64,000 nt of DNA, from contig BQMJ01000049.1 of NCBI GenBank assembly GCA_025991245.1, positions 124,001-188,000 on the forward strand, in the 5' to 3' direction. The stretch comes from Galdieria partita (Eukaryota; Rhodophyta; Bangiophyceae; Galdieriales; Galdieriaceae). The translations under genes and the position numbers were made by a program. Positions 43,945 to 55,121 of the stretch are shown in pieces; within the stretch, counting starts at the first letter, position 1, and each line of letters begins with the position of its first letter. The notes under the pieces are model-generated. The model saw nothing but the letters and a program-made list of their open reading frames with translations, ran no database searches and was not told where the DNA came from.

Positions 43945-45513
43945 TTAGGTTCCAATCGAACATTGCGAAGATGTCAAAGAAACTTTTGGTTTCTTACTCT
44001 TGATAAAGCCATCCAAAACATTTTTGTTCATGGATTTGTCATGACTTTCCATACAAAGACATTTGTCAATATGTCTATTGATATCTTCGTTCGACATTTC
44101 CATATTTAAGAAAGCATTACAAATACAGCACTTCATAGGTTCTCGTGACGAAGTCTGTCCAACCACAGACGAGAAAGTCGACTTCGCTTCGCTTCTTTGA
44201 ATCAAAGAAATAATGGAGTTAGGATGAGAAGTTTGGTCTACTTCTTTCAAGGTAACAAAGTTTTTGACTCCCACACTGACAAGACACAAAGAAAAATCAC
44301 TTCCGAGACGAATTCGAAGTAACTGGATACACCGATTTTCCAACTGCTTCAGAGTCGATCTGTAGAGATTCGAAAATTTCTCAAAGCACTCACTTGATGA
44401 TGACTTTAACGAGTTGCACAATGAACATAGTCGAATCACGTCGAAAGGAACATTGCATGAGATAGACTCTCGCTTTGTGCTTAAAGTCTTAAGGTATGTG
44501 ACAACTAATAAACGTCCGTATCTTCCTGAGGAAACTCTTGCATGTTCCACCAATCTATCAAGCAATCTTTCAACAACAATCCTTAAGTATCTCAGTATTT
44601 CCGACCAACATTCCGTTTTTGCAAATCGCTCTTCACAAGATATACTTTTGACCAACGAGGTATCACGCACGGACTCTTCATCGATTCCTCTACAAATATG
44701 ATATAGTCGAATACCTGTTCGTTTTCCAAAAGCTTCCAGAAGTCTCTCGACTGGTACGAACCGAAGCTGTTCACAAGTAGAAACACAAAAATGGTCCACA
44801 AGACTTTGATACGTGACAGAGCCGATTCCTGGCAGCTTTCTGAGGTCCAAGTTGTTCAAATAGCTCTCGACAAGGTGTGGTAAAATAATAGTTTGTTCAT
44901 CAGGCTTGTGTAGACCGGCAGCGAGCTTGGATAATAGTTTGCTATTACTTATACCTCCAGAACAGGTCAGCTGCAGTTTGCTTTTTATGGCTTCGCGAAT
45001 TTCAAGACAGAGATGCGAGGCAACCACAAAATTTCTCAATTCTTCGTTTTCTAAAAGGTTATATGAGTCACAATCCTTAGATGGCCAACAATAACCCTTG
45101 AATGAAGTTGTGCAAGAGTTGTATTCCTTTCTACGGCAAACTATCTCAGTAACATCTATGAAAAACTCATCAAGTCCCAAATTCTCTACAGCAGCACCTC
45201 CTAACATATCCTTCAGTAGACATATTATTTCAGAGCAAGCTACTCTATAGTCCTGCAAGTCAGAAGCATCCAAAAGAATCAAACCTGGACAAACATCACG
45301 AGCATCCTTCACCAGCATCAACTTCTTCACTCCAGCAGCTCGAGCAGGATAGTTACAAGTTACAACCAAGTTCCTTTGAAAAGCTGCTACGGGATGGTTT
45401 CTATCTATATTAGGTCGTTTTCGCAACTCTACTTGACAGTAAAAATAGTCTACATCCAAGGCAATAATGCTTCTAACTGTTGAACAGTGTCCCGAGTGAA
45501 CCAGAGCTGCCAT
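43945..45513 (-). CDS. Y-family translesion DNA polymerase, iota-like, with UBZ finger
   Basis: This enzyme copies past damaged bases. The frame of 522 residues begins at MAALVHSGHCST; an ATTTTAG acceptor just upstream allows a leader exon. Catalytic motifs: ALDVDYFYCQVE (metal Asp20 and Asp22) and LGLDEFFIDVT (Asp115, Glu116). The palm/thumb reads VTCNYPARAAGVKKLM and CSGGISNSKLLSKLAAGLHKP; the HhH region reads LRKLPGIG. VTCNYPARAAGVKKLM and GLDEFFIDVTE are closest to Pol iota among Y-family enzymes I know. At about 462-486 a CCIC...HIDKC finger fits UBZ4, which is usual in Pol kappa and Rad18 rather than iota. Near the C-terminus VLDGFIKSKK resembles a PCNA-binding PIP box. Probably nuclear. 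Confidence 0.9.
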   Translation of the reverse strand: MAALVHSGHCSTVRSIIALDVDYFYCQVELRKRPNIDRNHPVAAFQRNLVVTCNYPARAAGVKKLMLVKDARDVCPGLILLDASDLQDYRVACSEIICLLKDMLGGAAVENLGLDEFFIDVTEIVCRRKEYNSCTTSFKGYCWPSKDCDSYNLLENEELRNFVVASHLCLEIREAIKSKLQLTCSGGISNSKLLSKLAAGLHKPDEQTIILPHLVESYLNNLDLRKLPGIGSVTYQSLVDHFCVSTCEQLRFVPVERLLEAFGKRTGIRLYHICRGIDEESVRDTSLVKSISCEERFAKTECWSEILRYLRIVVERLLDRLVEHARVSSGRYGRLLVVTYLKTLSTKRESISCNVPFDVIRLCSLCNSLKSSSSECFEKFSNLYRSTLKQLENRCIQLLRIRLGSDFSLCLVSVGVKNFVTLKEVDQTSHPNSIISLIQRSEAKSTFSSVVGQTSSREPMKCCICNAFLNMEMSNEDINRHIDKCLCMESHDKSMNKNVLDGFIKSKKPKVSLTSSQCSIGT

Positions 45514-48500
45514 ACTAAAATAACCAATGAAAACAAGTTGCACAAAAATTTCTTGCTTTCATTAATATAGCATAAACTCACCTGTGTTCGGGTTTCTCAA
45601 TAATACTTATCAGGTCCTCAAAGAATCGAGGCGGATTCTCCTAGACAGTCGTTTTCAACAGAATCTTTGAAATTGGATAACCTGTTAATCACAACTTCCA
45701 AATGCCGTCATAGCTAAGTGCCTGAGTACTTTGTTATCTCAGCAGTTTCATATTAAATTTTGCATATTTCTTAAAGAGAAAGTATCCTTGGAACAGTACA
45801 ACAGCGAACATTATAAATTTTTCGTGCCAAGTGAGTAGAGAATCTAGGAGCAGCGAAAAGTAAAGAAAGCAACATCTTTCTAAGCAAACTAGCCTATTAA
45901 GTTACTGGTATTCGAATTTTCCCTCTTTTAATGGATCGCTCTATAGTCTCAGCTGATTCTCATATGTCGATGAACATTCTCAATCAGTCCCAGTCCAAGT
46001 ATGATTGTCTCAGTTTTACTCCTTTCTATTTATCGCTTAGATATGTGGGTATATATGGAACCGCAGTGAATGAATAAAGAGAGAGACATATGCTATACGG
46101 TTGAAGTTGTTGCTCAAGTAGGGAAACCGAAAAGACTAGTGACATTGTCTATAATCAATAAACATTGGTCAGAGCATTTTTTGTAGACTCTAAAAGGAAT
46201 TTATCAAGCTGTCTCTCACAAATGGAAAAACCAACGTGCCATTCAAACAGTGATCTTTATTACCGCAGCTGAGTAAAGCTCTATATTCATCACGGAATGC
46301 AAAACCATTTTGATTGCACTTCAAGAAAGAATAATTGATTTCTAAAATTTGTATTTGTGTGACTGCCTTTTCGAAAGCAGGATATTTGATGAATCTCTGC
46401 ATTGTCTCGAGCCACAATCTGTTCTTCCAATAATACAAAATAAAGAATCTATTGACCATAGGATACAAACAGGCAGTTCATGTTTTCCTAAGACGCAGTC
46501 ATTCAAGTGGCTTAGTTTCCTTCTCTTCATGCGCTTCCTATCCTGACAAATCATGAAAATAATGCAAGTAACGGATGAAAACAATCCTTCTACAAATTCC
46601 CGTATTCTCCATATTGCGAATAAACAGAAATCTCTTGTATTGGAACATAATTTCTTTCTTGTATGAAGAGCAATTTGCTTAGTGAATAAGCAACTTATTC
46701 GGAAAAACAATAGTCTCTTTCAAAATTATTTCAACATAAAGAATAGATTCGATACCTTGATAAAGCGACAATGGCATTTCCTTGTTCCCTTTATCCTGCG
46801 TAGAATTGGTCCCATTCTTTAGTGAGTGTTTGTTTCTCCTATTCTTCAATTATCTTCAAGTCATGAAAACCAATTCAAATCCTTTCTGAGTGCACTCTCC
46901 AAAGAGATTACAAGGATATTGAATTGTTCAACAAATACGCCTTTTCGAGAACTTTGGAAAACAAAAATTCCAGAAAAATGTGTTTTCGAAGACATTACTG
47001 CTCTGATTCTTGGAATCTCACTGGGAAATTATGACAACGACAAGTTATAAATTTTTGTATATCTACATAAGAAAGCTGTATCTTTCAAGGCCTAATTTCA
47101 TGCTTCCTGCATGTTCAGCAACATCTATAAAATATTTGCTATATATCAAGACACAAGAAAGGATACTTGAGCTCTATTGACAAATGACTCTAGTAGAAGG
47201 ATTGAATAAACTAGAGACGTTCGATAGGTGGTGATATGAATGAAGTTCTTCATAGATTTAGACTGAACTATTGTGGTGTTACCGTCAGCATGTCCAAATT
47301 TCTCAAGTCATCCTTTACGTTTCGGCCTCATCAAAGCCGTAAAAACTAGCTAAAAACTTGTTTGCTTAGTTTCTGTTTGTAGAAACTGTATTAGAACCGT
47401 GGTTCTGTTCTTCTACAGCTGCACTGTTCGTTGCAAACTATACAAATCTTGGATTTTGGAAACATAGTTTTGTTATCAAAATACGTCAATACTCTCAAAA
47501 GTACTTTTCTGTCTATTTTCACTGAGTTTTCCTTTCCATCGACGTCAAGACTGAAATTTCTAGCATATTTGAGTCGAGAGTAGTCATGCACTGCCATCTT
47601 CAAATTTGTACCTTAACGACCTCAGTAAAGAGAACCTCACAAAAGTCCAAGTCAAGGCGACCCTTTTCAAGCGGCAACTAGGTTTCTCGTTTTCTTTTGG
47701 CAAACTCGACAGTCGAATTTGTTTCAGTATCTTTTAAAGTACAGTTGGGCTGTTCAGAAATCTCCTAATACCCATTTTTGGCAATTATTTCAATGGCTCA
47801 AAGGAAGTTCCAATTTTCTGTTTCTCTCATTCCACTGACTTCGAAGAGTAAATCAACTAGCTTGCAATTTGGCTACTTCCGTCCTATGCTTGGATCAATA
47901 CACAACACCTTTTTGATATTTTACGGGATTTACTAAAATATGCGAGCAGAATATATCAGAGCAACTTTTCGCTGCAAGAGTGAAAACTAGGTTGTGGTGC
48001 AAAGTAAGCACTTTAAAGATACATTTTACTTAGATAACATGTGACCTCCTATGACCAAGGAGACACTTAAAATAATGGATATATGATTATCTCTTTGGAT
48101 CCAAACAGTACTGAGGTTTGTAGATCATCAGTGGGAAATGTCTCAATAGACAAAGGACTTGAAGATAAATCGTCAATTAGAAAGTGTGCATATGACCATA
48201 GCAAACAAGGGAAATCGTTCGCTAAACAATATCCAACGAATGAGGATTTCTTCCTTACTAAGAAAAGATATTTCTTAACAATCAAACTAAGATGAAGAGA
48301 ATTACTATTTGCAAACAAGATTTGACTAGATTTGCATTTCAGCAACCGTTCTACTTTCGCTGTAATAGGTTAATTCGAATAACACCACAATCACTTCCAT
48401 CTTGATCTTGAATGTCACAACTTGAAAGTCATTCAAGTTATTAGCTCATTCTATTTTGATTGGTAGCATGGAATGATAGCTGAATCGATGCTTTTGTAAC

Positions 48501-49449
48501 TGTGGTTTCCCAAATAAGCTAAAAGCAAAATATTGTTCTAAAAAGTTTTATACTCTTCAGTTTTATTTCTTCTTAACTTGCTTGTTTCATTTCAGAAACT
48601 TATAGACTTAGTTTAAACATAGATTAATATGAGGTGTCCAATGTTGCCTACATTCGTTTCCTTTCTTCTTCTATCACTCCCACGAAAAGATTTAGGTCAA
48701 TTATTGTTATTTCAAGAGGTTCTTCCATGTTTTCAGCTGGTGATAAACTTACTATCTACTTCCATTGACTTTAGTACTAATGTCAACAGAATATTCTAGA
48801 ATGGTTCAATCCCTAAATCGATTTGGCTTCAGTAAAGTGATACACAACCATTGAAAGGTGACACTGACGAAGCTAAGGTTGTAATAATCTTTGCCAAAGT
48901 TCATTTGAAGAAGATAAGCTACCTTATTTCTCGTCTTGAAGCATAAAGCAGTGGCTGTGAGTATTTTCATTTTGTGCAGTCTCATTTTTCTGTCATAGTG
49001 ACAGGTTACTGAAAGTTCACCAGTTGTATCAACAATTGTAGATCAGTGTCCAAAACAGAAAGTGTGTGCTTCCTGTAAAACTTGCTGGGAAGCTCGTTCT
49101 CTATGAAGTTTCTAAAGGTCAACGACTCAAGTTGACCAAAGTCCCTATCACAGCACACTGGAGTCTTCACCACGTGTTAGTCAACCAATTCCAAACATTT
49201 TCAGTTTCTTGAGTCAATTTCATTCTCCAATGTCACTGACATGGTCGTTCCGAAAGCAAAGCGCTCATACCATAAATGTTGCTGTGTGGATTATAGAGAA
49301 TCAACAGGATGCAGAATAAGTCAATCAAAATACTATACGACTCCTTGTATGAAGAATATCCTTTGGTTTCTTCATGATAAGTTTAAACTAGATGCGAGTC
49401 ATATTATGGCAATTAAGAGATTTTCCGTTCTTTATTTGGGGGACACTGG
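45514..49449. other. Long gene-poor stretch
   Basis: Almost 4 kb without a supported gene. Short minus-strand frames at 46190-46459 and 47391-47603 (the latter with CIVCNEQCSC) and a plus-strand frame at 46826-47050 are the only candidates. None has splice support or a recognised family. No repeat unit from the NTPase family is visible here. Confidence 0.4.
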
Positions 49450-50153
49450 ATGTATCAGCTGGAATATTTTCCTATTCGTGGACTAGGAGAAGTAATTCGA
49501 TTTTTATTAGAAGATAACAATATTCCTTATGAAAATAAATTTGTCCAAAAGGATGAGTGGTCACAAGCAAAGAAACACGGAGTTGAATCAGGCCAGATTC
49601 CTTTTGGTCAACTTCCCGTACTGAAAGATGGTAACTTGAATCTTGCACAGGGAGGAGCCATTATCAGATATTTGGCTAGAAAACATGCGCTCTATGGTGA
49701 AAACATGGAGGAACAAGCCATAGCAGATATGTTGTATGAGGCTGCTAGAGACCTTCGATATGAGTATTTTCGATACATCTTTCAAGACAACTGGGAAGAC
49801 CAGAAGGAAGCCTTTCTTCTCAAAGCAAAGGTTAGCTTAGCTTGTTTTGAAAAGCATTTCCAAAGGAAGAGGACCAAGTATGTTGCTTCTGAAAATATTT
49901 GCTTTGCGGATTACAATTTATTTGATGTTTTGGACCACTTACACCGTCTGGAGGTATGTCTTGGACAATTTGTTGTATTTGAGTCTTATGGATTTTTATG
50001 TTTCCATAGAAATCGCTGTTTGTAGAATTTCCACATTTGAACCAGTTTTACGAAACAATGAAGAACAGACCGAGATTAGCGGCATATTTGGCCAGTGATC
50101 GTCACTTTGCACAGCCTGTCTTTATTCCTCTAGGTTGGACAGCAAGAGGATGA
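49450..50153 (+). CDS. Glutathione S-transferase, Pi/Sigma-like
   Basis: GST conjugates glutathione to electrophiles and takes part in arsenic and oxidative defence. Exons 49450-49953 and 50010-50153 (56-nt intron) give 215 residues, the family's usual size. The N-terminal thioredoxin-like domain begins MYQLEYFPIRGLGEVIRFLL, with the catalytic Tyr in YFP(I/V)RG, and has the GSH-contact motif GQLPVLKDG followed by LAQGGAIIRYLARKH. The helical C-terminal domain contains CFADYNLFDVLDHL and ends PVFIPLGWTARG, close to Pi-class ends. Cytosolic. Confidence 0.92.
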
Positions 50154-50929
50154 CATGAACAAGTTGGAATAGTTGTTCGTACTTGTTTTTGTGTCCAAAT
50201 GTGTTTTGCGTCGTTGTAAAGCTGGAAGAGAGTTATATGGAACAGTGATTCACTATTGTAGCAAGTATCCAGGCAAAAAGTAATCAGCCAATTGCATTGC
50301 ACAGATTGATTACCGTTTTAAGCAATATTGTAGCTTCTTTCAAAAGTCAATGCTATATCTAGGATAAGTTATAGCTAGGTCTCCAACATTTTCTATCATA
50401 TCATGTTACAGAGTGATTCAGTTGGCTACACACGAAGTTGTTCTAACTGAAACAGACAAGATGCAATCAATTACTTAGCCTTCTTCCAAAAGTTCTACTT
50501 CAATGAATTATAGAAACTCATATATCGTTGAAGATTCTTGTACAAATAGAAGGATCAAAATTCAAGTCACTTGGAATATAGTTGTAGAAGCAACGCAGAA
50601 TTTCCTAATGCATTTCAGTTCCTATATGAAGCAACGAGTTTAACCAATGATCTTGCTTCACATTCTAGTTTCTGCAGAACAGTTCCCTGCAGGAGCTAGT
50701 AAGTAGTGTAGATATCAGTGTCTTGCTGTTAGATAAAGAAGTTTTTGTTGAATACTCAAGAGTGTTTAGGTATCCAAGGCTATGAATTCATAGAAAGCCA
50801 CAGTTGAAAGAGTATGTTCCGTTCAGCTCATTCTTTGAATTGGCTGAGAACTCAATTGTTCTTCGTTGAATTCTATCACTATGTCTCATTATCTGTCACT
50901 GAGATAAACAGTATTGCAATAGTGGTGAC
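50154..50929. other. Gene-free stretch
   Basis: About 780 bp downstream of the GST gene. No gene or recognised repeat. Confidence 0.4.
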
Positions 50930-51640
50930 GGAAACTCTAGTTGTCGGGTCAGTAACTTGCCATATGGAGAGAAATGAAACTTTCTATCAATGAATCTTCA
51001 CCTCTAAATTAGATGAGATCTGTTAGTTTTTCTGGAGTAAGGAGTGATTCGAATAAGATTTGGAAAGCTTATGGAAGTAATGAATGGAAGAAAATTTTTC
51101 AAGAATCGCTTTATTTTGACAGGGTTCATAGTCCAGCAAATTACAATCTCCCGCTGAACCTAAAGTTCTTATCGTTGAAGTTGCGTGTAAAGGCGGTTGG
51201 AAATTGGAAAGAATTGACTGGTGAGATGTTATTAAGGAAGCAGAAAAATTTTTTGTTCCTATTTATCATCAAATTTTATCCAACGCATTGGTTTTATCAT
51301 TTTATGCTTATTATAATTGGTACAGAATTAGCATTCAATGTTGCACGTGAGTTGGATGATCAAAAGTCGTTATTACAGTAGTAAAATGTGTATTGGAAAG
51401 GAATCTTTCACAATCGCGTCTACTTGTAAACTTGTTATTCTTTGTGAAAGAGATGTTGAAATGCGCATTGACAAAGAAATCTTGAGTGGACTTGAAACAT
51501 CTTCTTCTACTGACGGTCCTTTCTTTTCTTTTTTGAAAAACTTTGGACGCGATCTACTTAGAAGGGTCTGGCCGACAAAATTTCTTGAGTTGGCAATAAA
51601 GTTTAAATTCTTACATGAATCTTCATACGGTAGTTAGCTC
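50930..51640 (+). pseudogene. Type B 3' fragment (fossil)
   Basis: The C-terminal nuclease third of a type B gene, related to the matching part of 55122-57311 and in the same orientation. It is broken at several points and lacks the NTPase part altogether. Confidence 0.7.
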
Positions 51641-51699
51641 TGTAAGGTGTGAGTTAGATACGTTTGAAAACTTTTTTTTTTATAAAATGTAGTAGCAGT

Positions 51700-52060
51700 T
51701 GTGTTCTAAAATACAGATGATTGTCTTGGAGTAGTGTCAAAATTTCAAAGTTACTTCTTCTTGTTTTTCTTCCACGGAGTCTTCCAATCAAGTAAATGTT
51801 TACAGAAAAAATTGAATCTCCCTCCAGTATTACTAGAAGAGTAATGTAGTCGTATTGGAATATTGTTACCTTTTACCAGTAAATGTAGTGCCAGTGACCA
51901 TATTGAGCTTGTCATACTTAGCTTTAGTAACCTAAATCTCAGTTTTACTGGTGTCCGGCTGGTGTAAAAACAAGAAGTTCTTGTTGATAACTCTTGAATT
52001 GGCTTGCTATCACTTTCTAAGTTTTCCTTTCTTAAATTCACAAAGCCACGAAGAACATCT
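51700..52060 (+). repeat. Type B tail, copy 1
   Basis: It aligns with 57430-57690. Shared blocks are CTCCAGTATTACTAGA(A/G)GA, GTTACCAGTAAAT-like, CAGTTTTACTGGTGTCC and CCACGAAGAACAT. As with type A, a non-coding tail follows the gene in both copies, but its sequence is unrelated to the type A tail. Confidence 0.7.
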
Positions 52061-52589
52061 TAAAAATGAGATATTGTCGATTCCAGTTTTAAACTGAAGA
52101 CAATGTATGAAGTTGTAAACAATCTAAAGTCAAGCTATGCACACAAATGAATTCAAGAAGTGGGTCAAAGTAGTGCTTGTCTCAATTTTCAAGAAGGAAA
52201 TTGTGCAAGTTTTCCTAGAGCAGGTCTAAGTGCAGTTTCAAGTGTAGACAACTGCTTACCAAAGTGTTGGAATACTAGTGTTTATTGAGTCGTTGGATAA
52301 ACCTGATTGAATTTTGAAGAATTCTGAATCAGGACAACCTGACCGTATAATGTGCGTCCACATTTTGTGAATAAAACTTTATCATACTCAACACAATAGG
52401 CAAGTTCTCGCTTTGAATTAGTCAGGCGTTATAAACACTGCAAGGCTAACTGCAAAGATGGAGTAACAATAATAGCAATTCTGTGTCTAGGAGCAAAGTT
52501 TCAAACATATTTACAAAAATGCTGCTTTTACGACAGTTTGAAGATTTATTCGTAAGAGAAATATCAAATATTCCGTTAATTATACATAG
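52061..52589. other. Gene-free stretch
   Basis: About 530 bp between a type B tail and a type C fossil; no gene or repeat recognised. Confidence 0.4.
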
Positions 52590-54435
52590 TTTGTTGATTT
52601 GTTTTCATTCCAAAGCTCTTGATGGTTACAATACGACGATATTCCAATCAAATGAGGAACTCATAGAACTTGATGCAGCAACATTTTTTTCTCCTCTCGT
52701 ATCTTCCATTTGCATCATATCCATACTTGGACAAGTATTTCTTCTTTCCATCATTCCACTATTCCTTTCAGATTCTTCAAATGGAATACGTCTCAATAAA
52801 TCTACAAAAGCTCAACAAATCAGAAAGTGGTTTCAGTTGGTCCAATAGTCCAGGATTGTTTCCAAACACTCTTTCAAGATCTTTACTAGCCTTGCAACTC
52901 AAAAAGGTTTGCAAAGATGTAGTTGAACAAACTACAACTTGACAATGAGGAGGTATCCAAAGCCATTCTTCTCGTATATTCTGTGGTTGTCTCTCAGAGT
53001 TGATAGAACTGTAAACAATATTTTTATTATTGTCTTCATAATAAACTCCACTATTCAATATCCAGTTCTGATTATCACTAAATTGCCTGGAAACTTCTTC
53101 AGTATACTTGTTGCTTACAATCAACTGAATGCTGTTAAATTACTCTGCTCCAATTCAAGCTGTGACGCCACTGGACGTAAAAATTTAGCAACTTCTGCCT
53201 TAATCATTGAACGTCCAACACCAGAACTTGACAACTGAAAACATTTCAATGGAATACCTATCAAATATACTCTGTCTTTGGTGGTTTCAGTCTCCATAGG
53301 TGTCTGCTCTGAAGAAAATTTATCTTGAATAACAAGGACAGCATTGTCCTTTCGTATCTGTTACTCGAATAAGAACATCAGCTCTGTCGAATGGGAACAA
53401 ACATTCCATCTTTTGATAAATACTTTTCAAAAAATAGTTTCCAAGTGTGAAAAGTTTCTTCGCTACAAGTATTGATTCCAATCACTGTTGAACCAAATGC
53501 TGAAACATAGGTGAGAATAGGATCCACCTTGAAGCTGCTAACGGTTTACTAGATCTATTGATATATGTTCTATAAGACTATGTCGAAATATACTCAATTC
53601 TCCTAGTTTGGAACAGAAACACCATCGAACATAAAGAGTAAATATAGTCGCAAATTTGACACTACCACCTATCGACGAAAACGAAATTCAAATAAAACGA
53701 ATAGGATTGAGTTTTCGATAGTAACTTTTGATGTCCTTCAAAACAGTCTTTCTACAGACAAACTTGAACAAAGTTTCTTCAGCTTGGCTAAGAATTGTTT
53801 GTACGTCTTTGTCTTGTTCATTGCTCGAATAGCTCAGATAACAAAAGCCAAAATGTTTCGCAATGTCCAAAACATTATTTAGAATGACTCAAAAGTATCA
53901 AACGGAGTATCTCTCATTGGAATACAAAATTCTAAAATAATGACAAAAAGCATAGAAGAAACAGAAATCCTTGATTCTGTTATCATACGAGAGAGAGAGT
54001 TACTGCCAGATAACGACTTGGAATCATTTTCTCCATTTTCTGAAAGATAACAAAAACTATTCCAACTTTCACATCTATCAATGAATAATATACTAACGAA
54101 TACAACTGCAAAATCGTATAACTGTTTGAAGAACCAATGGTGTCCTTCACAATGATTAGGAAAAGTACTCTTACAACTGACTAGTTATTGTACTCCATAT
54201 TTGGTATCAAATACTTTACAGTTTCTTCAGAAGAAGGATGCCAAATGAAGAACATTGAATATTATTCGAGAAAGGCATAGCATCTTCTTGTCTACTAGTT
54301 GTCGCGTCCGATCTACCTGCGGAAATAAAAAGTACAAAAGGCACAGCTAAAAAGCTCAATAAAACTCCTAAAAAGGAACGACAAACAGTAGACATTCGAG
54401 TGCCTTTGTCAGGCTTTATCAAAACTCGAAACATC
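52590..54435 (-). pseudogene. Type C fossil, mosaic
   Basis: An old copy of the C-terminal two thirds of the gene at 5187-7958, from the AGRSD sensor-like region to the linker after the nuclease core. It is broken at many points. Its 3' end (52640-52690) matches the other type C gene (31905-31965) instead, so the copy is a mosaic of the two lineages. The 54536-54880 minus-strand frame further 5' reads like protein but I cannot assign it. Confidence 0.7.
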
Positions 54436-55121
54436 GAAAACTTTCTGTTTTAATGTTCCAAATTTCGTCAATAAACAAATACAAATAACGTATCTTTAGG
54501 ACTTTTAATATATTTGAAGCCATTCTTCTGGACAATCAAAGTAAAAACTTGAGGAAATCAGAGCCAATTGGAAATCTATCAAGTGCTTCATTGCCCATCC
54601 AGTCGAACAGTGTAGTCGGAAAGCAATTCCCACCACAAACTTGGAGAAGATTCAACACTACATATAAAGACTCGTCTAGTAGAGCGTCTAGAGGAAGTTT
54701 CCCATATTCTCCACTATTGCCAACCCAGGTAGACCAACCAAATTTCAAAAGTTGCAAACGTTTGGAGGTGTTGGCCAATCGTGCATTCCACTCCACGCAT
54801 TTGGGATGCGTAAGACACATTTGGTCATTCCACACTGGAGAAACCTTTGATGTCGCAAACACAAGATGCGTAAAAAGCATTCGAATCTTACAACTTGCGG
54901 ACTTTCAGTTGACAAGGGAATATTTGATCCTTCTAGTATGAATGCCGTTCAATCTTTCAATATTGCTATCCATGCCGAAACACAGAAATTGTTTTGTAAC
55001 GATTATCCTCCATAAAAGACAATATAACGTTCTATTTGAGTCTACTCTGAATACTTTTTGTGCTAACAAACGAAAGCAACCCTACGAGCACAATTCACTA
55101 CTAATTTTATGTTGGGCGACG

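Noticed and set aside
46342-46710. 122-residue minus-strand ORF
   Set aside because: Composition looks random, it overlaps another frame, and it has no splice or family support.
54942-55121. N-terminal extension of the type B protein to 54942
   Set aside because: The paralogue at 60111 begins at the equivalent of 55122, and the extra 60 residues do not look like a conserved domain.
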